A stretch of 26,515 nt of DNA from a virus. Below the pieces are notes generated by a model that was not told where the DNA came from, made no database searches, and saw nothing but the letters and a program-made list of their open reading frames with translations. The translations under genes were made by a program, and so were the position numbers. The stretch spans positions 1-26,515 of IMG/VR virus record IMGVR_UViG_3300037882_000377. One strand, written 5' to 3'. Within the stretch, counting starts at the first letter, position 1, and the number at the start of each line of letters is the position of its first letter. Positions 7,420-14,594 of the stretch are shown piece by piece.

Positions 7420-9848
7420 CAGCTATTCCCCCTCGCGACTGATGGCACGCCACGCTTGATTTCGTCGCGCAGAGCTTGCAATTGAGCAACGATCCGCTCC
7501 ATCGTCGTTTGCTCGGCGCTCTTGCTCGATGCTCCACGCGATGGTCCGCCAAGCGCAGTCAGGGATAGATCGACTTGACGCGCCGATCCGCCAGCGGATG
7601 CGGACACTGCACCAGCCGCGCTGTGGCTCATGTAGGCGGCTCGGCTCGCGGCGAACGCCGCCATCGAATCCTCGCCGATCACCCCCTTTCGGTTGTCGTA
7701 CGGAATCCCGCGAGCCTCCATCACGGCCTTCTGCCGCTCTGCATTCATCCCGCCCGTGTCGCCGATGTAGCCCTGGAGTCGCTGTTCCGGCGTCTTTGCG
7801 TTCTCCGCTGCAATGTGTGCCGCCTGCGCAGCTTGAGCCGCCAAGATGTTGAACATCACCTTGGAGGCCTCGATCGAGTCTCGCAGGGCGCGTTTCGCGT
7901 TGTCCGCCCAATCCTTCGACGCCTTGCCCGTTTTGTCCGCCTCGCGAGCGATGGCCATCATGTTGGCCGCGTGCTTGGCCGACTCCGCCGAGTGCGCCTT
8001 GGCCGCAGCTACCGACGCCTTGGCGAAGTCCGCCTTCTGATTCGCATCGACAATTTGTCGAGCCCCGGCAAGGTCGAACGATTCTCCGCCACCGAACATC
8101 CCGGCTACATTGTGCTCCGCGCGGAGGATGCCAATGCCTACTGCATCGACCACCTTTCGCCATGTCGCCAGTACGGGGTTCGACGCGTCCTTTACGTCGA
8201 TCATCGCGTGCTTGAACTTGCTCAGCGACGTCTTCACGAGTGCGTCGAATCCCGCGAAGATGTCCGTCGTGATGTTGCCGAACCACTGCTGAAACTCAAT
8301 CCACGCCTCACGTAGACCGCGCGTCATGTCCAGCCACGCTACCTCCATCCCCTGCGTAGCGATCTCCATCGCGAGCTTCAAGTCGCCGCCAGCGATCGCG
8401 TTGCCGATTGCGGAGAACGTCGCCACTGCGTCCTTGCCCAGAGCGTCGAGAGCGTCGCGAGTCATCTTCCATGCGTCGTCCATCAGCCCGCTGGACTTGA
8501 GCGCGGCCGCGCTGAGCCCAACAAAGCCTGCCGTCAACAGGCCCAGCGGACTGAGCAATGTCCCGACGATCGCAACGAGCGTGGACATGCCGACAGCTAC
8601 GCCCGCGAGCCCAAGACCCAGCAGCGAAATGGTGCCGCCGGTGGCCACGAGCAACAGCCCAAGCGCACCGATGGCAGCGATCATCTTCCCGACCGACGCG
8701 ATGAGTTCGCCGTTCTTCTCGGCGAACGCCGCGATGTTGCTTGTCGCTTGCGTCGCCCATTGCGACAGAGCGCGAAGGTCTGGATTGAGCCCCTTGCCGA
8801 TCGCGATCTGGACGGCCTCGACAGCCGACGACAACTCATCCATGTCGCCCCTGAGATTGTCCATTTGCACGCTCGCAATGCGTGCCGCCGTGCCTCCGCT
8901 GTCGCGGAGCGCGCGGCTAAAACCTCGTAGCTTGTCGCCACCTTGCGCCACAAGCTCGGCAAAGCCTGACGACTGCCGTGCGTCGAAGATGCTCGACAGC
9001 GTGCCGAGCTTCTGCGCCGTCCCCATCTTGGCCGTCGCGTTGGCGAGCCCGTCGATGATGTCTGCGAGCGGGCGAAGGTTGCCCGCGGAATCCTGCACCT
9101 CGACGTTGAGCCTTTTCAGCGTCGCGGTTGCTTCCGCAGTCGGCGCGGACAATGAGAGAATGGCACCGCGTAATGTGGTGCCAGCCATCTCGCCCTGAAT
9201 GCCGGCATTGCTCAGAATCTGAATTGCAGCGACGATGTCCTCTAGCGACACCCCCGCCGTCTTCGCGATCGGACCAACGTAGGCCAGCGCGTTCCCGACC
9301 ATCACGATGTCGGTGTTCGCCGTGCTCATCGCCTTGGCCAACACGTCCACGACATGGCCTAGGTCGCTAGCCTCCAGCCCCAGACCGAACATCGCCTTCG
9401 CTGCGATGTCCGCCGAGGTCGCAAGATCGATCTGGCCGGCGGCGGCAAGGTCAAGAACCGTTGGCGTCGCCTCCATGATCTGGTTGACATCGAACCCGGC
9501 CAGTGCAAGCACGCTCATCGCATCCGCTGCTTGCGAAGCGGAGAACACCGTCGTCTTGCCCAGGTCTTGCGCCTGATCGTTGAGCTTTTCGAATTGTTCC
9601 CCCGTCGCCGCCGTCAACGCCTTGACGCGACTCATCGACGCTTCGAATCCGCCCCACACTTTCGCGGCCTGCACCAGCGGAGTCGCCATCGCTGCGGCGG
9701 CGGCAGTCATCGCCGCGCCGATCTTCGTGATGCCGATGCCGAACGCTCGAATCTTCTGCGATGCGACCTTCAACTCGCGCGAATACTTGTCCGTGATCCC
9801 GATGACCACGTACGCGCCGCCTGCGGGGATGTTCCGGGCCATTGACAT
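7419..9848 (-). CDS. Tail tape measure protein (TP901 core type)
   Basis: 809 aa, the longest gene in the window. After a short N-terminus, residues ~65-345 form a TP901-like tape-measure core: GFEASMSRVKALTAATGEQF, then TTVFSASQAADAMSVLALAG, NAGIQGEMAGTTLRGAILSL and SSIFDARQSSGFAELV. Residues ~388-450 are a long hydrophobic stretch with several potential membrane spans (ALGLLLVATGGTISLLGLGL), as expected of a protein ejected into the host envelope. The C-terminal part is Ala/Lys-rich and helical. Tape measures fix tail length; at about 0.15 nm per residue the tail would be near 120 nm (inference). It starts 5 nt after the gp10-like gene and its stop overlaps the next start. No lytic transglycosylase or peptidase domain is evident inside it. 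Confidence 0.95.
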   Translation of the reverse strand: MSMARNIPAGGAYVVIGITDKYSRELKVASQKIRAFGIGITKIGAAMTAAAAAMATPLVQAAKVWGGFEASMSRVKALTAATGEQFEKLNDQAQDLGKTTVFSASQAADAMSVLALAGFDVNQIMEATPTVLDLAAAGQIDLATSADIAAKAMFGLGLEASDLGHVVDVLAKAMSTANTDIVMVGNALAYVGPIAKTAGVSLEDIVAAIQILSNAGIQGEMAGTTLRGAILSLSAPTAEATATLKRLNVEVQDSAGNLRPLADIIDGLANATAKMGTAQKLGTLSSIFDARQSSGFAELVAQGGDKLRGFSRALRDSGGTAARIASVQMDNLRGDMDELSSAVEAVQIAIGKGLNPDLRALSQWATQATSNIAAFAEKNGELIASVGKMIAAIGALGLLLVATGGTISLLGLGLAGVAVGMSTLVAIVGTLLSPLGLLTAGFVGLSAAALKSSGLMDDAWKMTRDALDALGKDAVATFSAIGNAIAGGDLKLAMEIATQGMEVAWLDMTRGLREAWIEFQQWFGNITTDIFAGFDALVKTSLSKFKHAMIDVKDASNPVLATWRKVVDAVGIGILRAEHNVAGMFGGGESFDLAGARQIVDANQKADFAKASVAAAKAHSAESAKHAANMMAIAREADKTGKASKDWADNAKRALRDSIEASKVMFNILAAQAAQAAHIAAENAKTPEQRLQGYIGDTGGMNAERQKAVMEARGIPYDNRKGVIGEDSMAAFAASRAAYMSHSAAGAVSASAGGSARQVDLSLTALGGPSRGASSKSAEQTTMERIVAQLQALRDEIKRGVPSVARGNS

Positions 9849-9853
9849 CGTTG

Positions 9854-10297
9854 TTACACCACGGAGTCATGCCACAGTTTGGGGAACTTTGGGGCCGCCG
9901 CCACATTGGCTGGCCGCATGTACGGACGCGGGGGGTACTTCGCAACCACCTGCTTGCGCCCGCGTCGTGCCCGACGTCGAGCGGTGCCTCCGTATTCCAT
10001 CAGAGCTGGCACTTGCGACTTGGAGCCCGGGTAACGAACGGCGCCGACGACTACTGATTCCGTCTGATCGTCATAGGCAAAAAGGATGCTGCGCTTGAGG
10101 GTGCCCGTCGGGGATCTTGGCGGCTGGCCTGGTGGTCGAGGCTTTGCTTTTTTCCGAACTCGCCCGATCAACTCACGCGCCGCGCCGCGAACCATCTTCC
10201 CCGCCTTGCCTAGGTTCTCTCGATTCGCCTTCTTGACCGCCGACACCACGCGCTGGCGGTCGAAGAATGCGGCCTTAGCCATTTGCAGCGTCATCAT
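9854..10297 (-). CDS. HK97 gp10-like head-tail / minor tail protein
   Basis: 147 aa, strongly basic. The helical first half (residues 6-50) leads to KPRPPGQPPRSPTGTLKRSI, then a beta section TESVVVGAVRYP, the phrase PALMEYGGTARRR and the terminal motif YPPRPYMRPANVA. The order, a Pro-rich turn, LKRSI, VGAVRYP, EYGGT and PRPYMRPA, matches HK97 gp10/minor tail proteins that join head and tail. The ATG at 10297 is chosen because GGAG lies 8 nt upstream; it overlaps the end of the second chaperone frame by 23 nt. A later ATG at 10282 is possible. The position between the chaperones and the tape measure is unusual, since gp10 homologues normally precede the tail tube gene. Confidence 0.8.
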   Translation of the reverse strand: MMTLQMAKAAFFDRQRVVSAVKKANRENLGKAGKMVRGAARELIGRVRKKAKPRPPGQPPRSPTGTLKRSILFAYDDQTESVVVGAVRYPGSKSQVPALMEYGGTARRRARRGRKQVVAKYPPRPYMRPANVAAAPKFPKLWHDSVV

Positions 10298-10574
10298 TGC
10301 GTGGCTCCAACGGATGGGCCTTGCACGTCACGACTTTGTAGCCCGACGCAATCATCGCCTTCGCCAAACTCTCAATCGATGACGCGGGGCTAGGCTCATT
10401 CTTGCGGCGCTTCATCTTCGTCGTCCTTGCAAGCATCGGGTTGAGTTTGTCCGGGCTCACCCACGTTGACTTTTTGACGCCGGGGCGGCTGTTGAATGTC
10501 GCAGCCTGGATTGCCGAAGCGATGGTCCAGTCATGCTCCGCCTTCGCCTCTGACATCCACACCAACTGGGCCAT
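10275..10574 (-). CDS. Second frame of tail assembly chaperone (gpT-like), likely expressed by -1 frameshift
   Basis: The unit shown is the part after the ATG at 10572-10574 (99 aa, MAQLVWMSEAKAEHDW). The same frame stays open upstream across the whole 3' end of the first chaperone gene and encodes DPYQFVRISYRLAGIVGVDP just before this ATG, which looks like real protein and argues that translation enters by a -1 shift from the overlapping frame. The core LTMAQLVWMSEAKAEHDWTI resembles the ELxWMxExxxxxxW pattern in second-frame tail chaperone products. An alternative is independent re-initiation, as the ATG lies 2 nt after the upstream TGA (TGACGATG), although no Shine-Dalgarno sequence is seen. 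It overlaps the gp10-like gene by 23 nt. Confidence 0.72.
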   Translation of the reverse strand: MAQLVWMSEAKAEHDWTIASAIQAATFNSRPGVKKSTWVSPDKLNPMLARTTKMKRRKNEPSPASSIESLAKAMIASGYKVVTCKAHPLEPRNDDAANG

Positions 10575-10576
10575 CG

Positions 10577-11104
10577 TCAGGCTGCGGGGATCGACTCCGA
10601 CGATGCCTGCGAGTCGGTAGGAGATTCGGACGAACTGGTACGGGTCGCGAGCTTCTCCATCATCAGATCGGTCGCCTTCGCCATCGCCTCGCTCCCCTCC
10701 CGCATCGCATCCCGCAGCGCCCGCGCCATCGCCAGACGCAGACGCCGCTGGGATTTTGGGAGGAATTGAATCACTCCCATGCACCATGCGGCGATTGCCG
10801 ACTCGATCGTGTCGCTGTCCATCGCATCGAGCAATTGCCGCCATTCGCTGACGCCTAACCTCTCGCGCTGGTCGTCGCCAAGGCACGCGCACATTGCGGA
10901 CGTGATGACGGACCAATCGCTGGCGTGGGCCTCGCGATAGCCGTTGTCGGTGAACCATTTCACGATGTCGAGCCCCGCTGATGCCGCATCCGCCTGATGC
11001 GACACGCGGATGTCGAACGTCCACGTCCTACCGTCGAGGTCGGTGAACGATCGCTCCTCCGCGCTCGCCCAGACCGCTGGCGAAGTGTCAATCTTCTTGG
11101 CCAT
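10577..11104 (-). CDS. Tail assembly chaperone, first frame (gpG-like)
   Basis: 175 aa from the ATG at 11102-11104, chosen over a GTG two codons earlier because GGAG sits 5 nt upstream of the ATG. It is located directly after the tail tube gene and two genes before the tape measure, where lambda G/GT-type chaperones lie. Residues 1-60 are beta-rich (FTDLDGRTWTFDIRVSHQAD) and the rest is helical (AKATDLMMEKLATRT), ending in a Ser/Thr-rich tail. The last ~120 nt overlap an open -1 frame that encodes conserved-looking sequence, the usual arrangement for a programmed frameshift. Such chaperones coat the tape measure until the tube polymerises and are not normally part of the virion. Confidence 0.8.
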   Translation of the reverse strand: MAKKIDTSPAVWASAEERSFTDLDGRTWTFDIRVSHQADAASAGLDIVKWFTDNGYREAHASDWSVITSAMCACLGDDQRERLGVSEWRQLLDAMDSDTIESAIAAWCMGVIQFLPKSQRRLRLAMARALRDAMREGSEAMAKATDLMMEKLATRTSSSESPTDSQASSESIPAA

Positions 11105-11121
11105 TGTCACTCCAGGCGTGA

Positions 11122-11565
11122 TTACGGAACGACCAGGATTTCGGGGTTGTTCGCGGCGGGCGTCGGCTTGATCGTGATGTTCGTGGTTGCCAAACCATCG
11201 AGAGATTCGCCGTCGCTAAAGTCGGTAACGACACCCCAGAAGTGAGGTCCGACGCTGCCGGCGGTCGCGATGGGGCCGCTCATCGCAGCGACATTCAGCA
11301 CGGTCCGATCCTCCCACGCATCCTTGAGCGCGAGCCACGCGGTGTCGTCCACCTCGCGCCGAAGCGTGGCGGTGATCTCCCACTGGTGCAGGCCCGGGAT
11401 GACGACCTCGTGCCCACCGTCAGCACGCGCCGACGCAGGAATCTCGGTCGATGTCTTCGGAGCGTTGACGTCGATTGCGATGTCGACTTCCGCCCACACT
11501 TCGCTGCCCCACGTGGTCGTCGTCGCGTAGTAGATTTTGCCCCGATAGCCTGCCGTAGCTGCCAT
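11122..11565 (-). CDS. Major tail tube protein
   Basis: 147 aa, the usual size of siphovirus tube proteins. It is beta-rich, with the sequence VVIPGLHQWEITATLRREVD, a central helix DTAWLALKDAWEDRT and strands PHFWGVVTDFSDGESLDGLA, ending in TNITIKPTPAANNPEILVVP. The alternation of strands around one helix and the C-terminal TNITIKP strand fit TP901/lambda-type tube subunits that assemble as stacked hexamers. GAGGAGG lies 7 nt before the ATG, the strongest site in this block, consistent with high expression. It sits between the terminator-like gene and the tail chaperones, which is where tube genes are normally located. No extra Ig-like C-terminal domain is present. Confidence 0.85.
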   Translation of the reverse strand: MAATAGYRGKIYYATTTTWGSEVWAEVDIAIDVNAPKTSTEIPASARADGGHEVVIPGLHQWEITATLRREVDDTAWLALKDAWEDRTVLNVAAMSGPIATAGSVGPHFWGVVTDFSDGESLDGLATTNITIKPTPAANNPEILVVP

Positions 11566-11576
11566 GTGTGGCCTCC

Positions 11577-12023
11577 TCAGATTGGCGTTAACTGCTCGTA
11601 TGTGATCCTGAGCACGGATGTCACCACCCGTAGCTCGTTCAAATGCTCGTCGCTCAGCGATGGCCCGAACTCAATTTCACCGACCGTTCTCGCGTCCGGC
11701 ATCGTCGCCAGCGGACGCATGATGAGAAAACGAGCCACCTCATCGCGCGTGAACTGCACGCGCCTAATCGCGTCGTCGTCCGTCTCATCAGCGGCGATGC
11801 CGAGATTGATCCCAACCTCGATCGCCACGCGCCACGCCAGCGAACCTCGCGTGCTCGGCGCGACGCTCAGGGGCCGAGGCACCACCGTTAGTCGCATCGA
11901 GTCGCCCAGGTCCTCACGCTCAATCTTCGGCAGCCACGCTGTCGTGATCGTCGGCGCCTCGCGCAGGCTGGCCTGAGCTAGCTCCGCAGCCACTGCGTCA
12001 GCGATGTCAGATCCTGCAGGCAC
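11577..12023 (-). CDS. Tail terminator-like / head-tail completion protein
   Basis: 148 aa. The GTG at 12021-12023 is the likely start (GGAGA about 10 nt upstream). The first helix (DIADAVAAELAQASL) and the phrase TITTAWLPKIEREDLGDSMR followed by VTVVPR-like strands and a long C-terminal strand pair (ELRVVTSVLRITYEQL) resemble gpU/tail-terminator folds, but the similarity is judged by eye only. Gene order, directly before the tail tube gene and after a connector-like gene, supports a terminator that caps the tail tube at its head-proximal end. Its upstream neighbour's stop lies 3 nt away, so the genes are probably coupled. Confidence 0.65.
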   Translation of the reverse strand: MPAGSDIADAVAAELAQASLREAPTITTAWLPKIEREDLGDSMRLTVVPRPLSVAPSTRGSLAWRVAIEVGINLGIAADETDDDAIRRVQFTRDEVARFLIMRPLATMPDARTVGEIEFGPSLSDEHLNELRVVTSVLRITYEQLTPI

Positions 12024-12026
12024 TGG

Positions 12027-12404
12027 CTACGTCTCCGATACGAGCTTCGCGAACACCATGCACGATGAGCGATCCATCGTCGTGTACTCGTACTCGACGC
12101 CGCCCGGCGAACTCGCCACCGCGTAGACCAGCGTCTTGACGCCGACTACGTCAGTGATTCGATCGCCTGGCAGCGGGACGAACGGCACGCCAGCGAACTC
12201 CAGAGCGGTCGTCACAAAAACGAACGCGCGCATCTTGGACTCGACCCACTGCCCCTCGTCGGTGGAGTAGCTCGCGTCCCAGTCGCTGACAGTTGCACGC
12301 AGCGTGGCGCTCGACGCACCACGCGAGTACGTCACGTCGTGCGCGAAGTGAGTGTCGCGCTGGTCCGTGAGCCACACCGACATCGTGGCGAACATGTCAG
12401 GCAT
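12027..12404 (-). CDS. Head-tail connector-like protein
   Basis: 125 aa. Two ATGs, at 12404 and three codons later, are possible; neither has a good Shine-Dalgarno sequence. The phrase ALEFAGVPFVPLPGDRITD followed by YAVASSPGGVEYEYTTMDRS resembles the PxxGDxIxxxGxxYxV pattern of phage head-closure and connector proteins. The start MPDMFATMSVWLTDQRDTHF shows a short helical part. It is placed after the decoration protein and before the terminator-like gene, the usual place of neck proteins. The assignment rests on this pattern and gene order. The gene lies 6 nt after the stop of the decoration gene. Confidence 0.6.
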   Translation of the reverse strand: MPDMFATMSVWLTDQRDTHFAHDVTYSRGASSATLRATVSDWDASYSTDEGQWVESKMRAFVFVTTALEFAGVPFVPLPGDRITDVVGVKTLVYAVASSPGGVEYEYTTMDRSSCMVFAKLVSET

Positions 12405-12410
12405 GGGCGA

Positions 12411-13115
12411 TTACACCGTGATGGCCGACCACGTGTTAGCGGCCGAATCGATGCAAGTGATCAGCGCACCACCGCCAGACGCGGTGGAAAACGCCGCGTT
12501 AACCGAGCCGTTGTTGATCGCGCCACCAGTGGGCGGGTAAATCTTCACCACGGCGGCCGCGCCATTGGTCACGAGGAAAGTGCGCCCCGTCACCTTGTCC
12601 GTCGCGCTGATGATTACGCCCTTAATGCCATCGCCTGCGCTCGTCGGATAGATCGACGCAGTGCCCGATGGAAGGGCCGCCGCATCGCCCACGGCCGAGC
12701 CAGCCGCAGCGGTGGATGCGCCGACAGAGAGCGTCAGCAGGCCGGGGATGCGATCGGGAATCGCGGGGTGAAGACGCACGCGCACCGTAGCGCCACCGCT
12801 GACGGCAGCATCCGTCGCGACGCCCAAGAAGTAGTTGCCAGCAGCGGTCGATGTCGCCGCACCGGTGCCAGCCGTTCCGCCGACAGGGTCACCATCGGTG
12901 TCCCAATACACATCGTCGTCGGCGGAGAAAGCCCCGGTGGCCTTGACGAAATCGAAGTCGCCATCCTTGTGCAGCGTGCCAAGAGCACTGGCCGCAATGT
13001 CGAGCTTGGCGACGTAAGCGTTGTTGCCAACAATCTCCACGTCGCCCGCCGTTACCGCTGACCCGGGGGTATACGGGATCGTCCCCGAGTCACGAACAAA
13101 GGTTGCCTGAGCCAT
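12411..13115 (-). CDS. DUF2190-type capsid decoration protein with extra C-terminal beta domain
   Basis: 234 aa. Residues 1-115 match the pattern of DUF2190 capsid decoration proteins: TIPYTPGSAVTAGDVEIVGN, then DFDFVKATGAFSADDDVYWD, a Gly/Thr loop and YFLGVATDAAVSGGATVRVR. The C-terminal part (about 150-234) is a second beta domain with DGIKGVIISATDKVTGRTFL, VVKIYPPTGGAINNGSVNAA and a final ALITCIDSAANTWSAITV, of a kind found alone or fused on other phage structural proteins. Decoration proteins bind the expanded shell and stabilise it. AAAGGA lies 7 nt before the ATG. It follows the capsid gene after a 66-nt gap containing a GC-rich hairpin, so its level may be set partly by that structure. 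The two-domain architecture is the main unusual point. Confidence 0.82.
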   Translation of the reverse strand: MAQATFVRDSGTIPYTPGSAVTAGDVEIVGNNAYVAKLDIAASALGTLHKDGDFDFVKATGAFSADDDVYWDTDGDPVGGTAGTGAATSTAAGNYFLGVATDAAVSGGATVRVRLHPAIPDRIPGLLTLSVGASTAAAGSAVGDAAALPSGTASIYPTSAGDGIKGVIISATDKVTGRTFLVTNGAAAVVKIYPPTGGAINNGSVNAAFSTASGGGALITCIDSAANTWSAITV

Positions 13116-13170
13116 GTGTCGTCCTTTCGTTTCGCAGTTGAGTCTGAATCACCGACCGACCACTCGCCAC

Positions 13171-13191
13171 CGCGGCGCTGGTTACGCCGCG
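13171..13191 (-). other. GC-rich hairpin spanning the capsid stop codon
   Basis: A perfect 7-bp stem CGCGGCG/CGCCGCG with a 7-nt loop that contains the TAA stop. No T-rich tract follows on the minus strand, so it is not a classical intrinsic terminator. It could protect the capsid mRNA or lower read-through into the decoration gene. Confidence 0.45.
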
Positions 13192-14594
13192 CCCTTGGAG
13201 AACGCACCACCGCGATAGTCAGACTGCGCGAAATCGAAGTCGAAGTATCCGCGCATCTGGATGCCTAGCTGATCAAAATCAGCGTCGGCGGATTCGACCG
13301 TCGGAGTGTCCACGCCGTTCAAGAACGCGGCCTCGAAGGCATGCAACTTCGACGGATCGAAGAACAGATACCACCCCGTAGTCGAATAACCGGTGTAGCT
13401 CGAATTACTCAAGTACGGGGTGCTGACTACGCCGCCCGGCAAAGAATTAACGTGCGGGTTGTTCGCGGGCTTCGGCGAGCCAGCGGTTGCGGCCTCAAGC
13501 AGCAACTGGCTGTTGAGCAGCGTCCGAGCCGTCACGTCGAGCTCCGATGGCACGAGGATCAAATGCGGCGTGTAGCCGATCGGAGTGCCGTTGGGCTTGG
13601 TCTGCTTCATCAGGGTCGTCTTCAGCGACGTCAGCGACGTCACCTGCAGATTCGTTGCCGCGCCTTCGATGTAGTTTGCATTCCCGGTCGCGAAGAAGCT
13701 CCCGGTGTTGGCGAGAAGCAGCGTGTAGGCAGCGTCGGCCACCGATTCGCCAGCGCCCATGCCAATCTCGCGGGCAATATTGCCGAACGCGCCAAGGTCA
13801 TCGTTGACGATGTCCTGCCGCGTGATCGAGAACATTCGCCCGTAGGTGTCTGCCTGCACGGTAAACGTCTGTTCGCTGACGGTGCCATGTTGGATGTGGC
13901 CATCAGCGGCGACGGGCAGGAACTTGAACGACCCGCTCATCCGATGCCGAGTGTGTGCCTTGAAATCGTTGACTTGCGTTACACGCGCCCACGATCGCCA
14001 CGTCTGATCCATGCCCTCGTAGGCATCGAGCAGCGTCTTATTCGCGGTTGCGCCGAGCAAGCTCGGCAGGCTCATGGTCGAGAATGCGGCCCGGATGAAT
14101 CCCTTCGTGTCCTGTCGCGGATTCGGCAGCGACTGGCCGCACGCAGCCTCGAATAGCCCACGCAGTCCGACGCGATTGAGCTTCGCGAGCTCCATCGCAT
14201 TCGCCGCATCGGCTCCGTAGTGTGCGACGATTCGCTTGCCATCCATGCCCATCGCTCGGCACAACGCAGCGGACACGACCGAGCCGGTGGGCTGATCGAG
14301 CGTCATGCTGGCATTGATGTTCTTCGTCGGCGCGCGGGATGCCCGCAGCGCGTGGAGTTCAGCGCGATCCGCGTCCCACCCCTTTTCGATCGCCTCGGAG
14401 ATGATGTCGTCACGCTGCGACGCCTCGATGTCAGTGGAACCTACACGCTTGCGGATGTCCGCGATTCGCTTGTGTTCCGCCAACGACTCGGCGCGAATCT
14501 GATCGCGCATGGATGACGTGTCAGACGGCTTGGCCGCTTCGATGATCGGCGCAGGCGCCGGGAGCGTCACAGTAGTTGCACCTTCGCTTGACAT
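13182..14594 (-). CDS. Nested capsid protein from an internal start (470 aa)
   Basis: Within the fusion frame, codon 188 is an ATG preceded by AAAGGAGG at 14602-14609, 7 nt upstream. This is one of the best ribosome binding sites in the window and would be hard to explain by chance in the middle of a gene. The product begins MSSEGATTVTLPAPAP and contains the helical delta-like section and the whole capsid domain without the protease. Its existence would give many capsid subunits per protease copy, as the lambda C/Nu3 nested genes do for scaffold. It remains a prediction: N-terminal sequencing of the virion or prohead would show which starts are used. Confidence 0.72.
   Translation of the reverse strand: MSSEGATTVTLPAPAPIIEAAKPSDTSSMRDQIRAESLAEHKRIADIRKRVGSTDIEASQRDDIISEAIEKGWDADRAELHALRASRAPTKNINASMTLDQPTGSVVSAALCRAMGMDGKRIVAHYGADAANAMELAKLNRVGLRGLFEAACGQSLPNPRQDTKGFIRAAFSTMSLPSLLGATANKTLLDAYEGMDQTWRSWARVTQVNDFKAHTRHRMSGSFKFLPVAADGHIQHGTVSEQTFTVQADTYGRMFSITRQDIVNDDLGAFGNIAREIGMGAGESVADAAYTLLLANTGSFFATGNANYIEGAATNLQVTSLTSLKTTLMKQTKPNGTPIGYTPHLILVPSELDVTARTLLNSQLLLEAATAGSPKPANNPHVNSLPGGVVSTPYLSNSSYTGYSTTGWYLFFDPSKLHAFEAAFLNGVDTPTVESADADFDQLGIQMRGYFDFDFAQSDYRGGAFSKGAA

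Noticed and set aside
8326-9198. 290-aa plus-strand open frame
   Set aside because: Antisense shadow of the tape measure gene, with Ser/Pro/Ala-biased sequence and no motif.
10705-11024. 5' part of the long -1 frame across the first chaperone
   Set aside because: Sequence is Arg/Gly-rich shadow until about residue 125; only the section after GEARDPYQFV looks like real protein.
13341-14156. 271-aa plus-strand open frame
   Set aside because: Antisense to the capsid domain; Arg-rich shadow without initiation signal.
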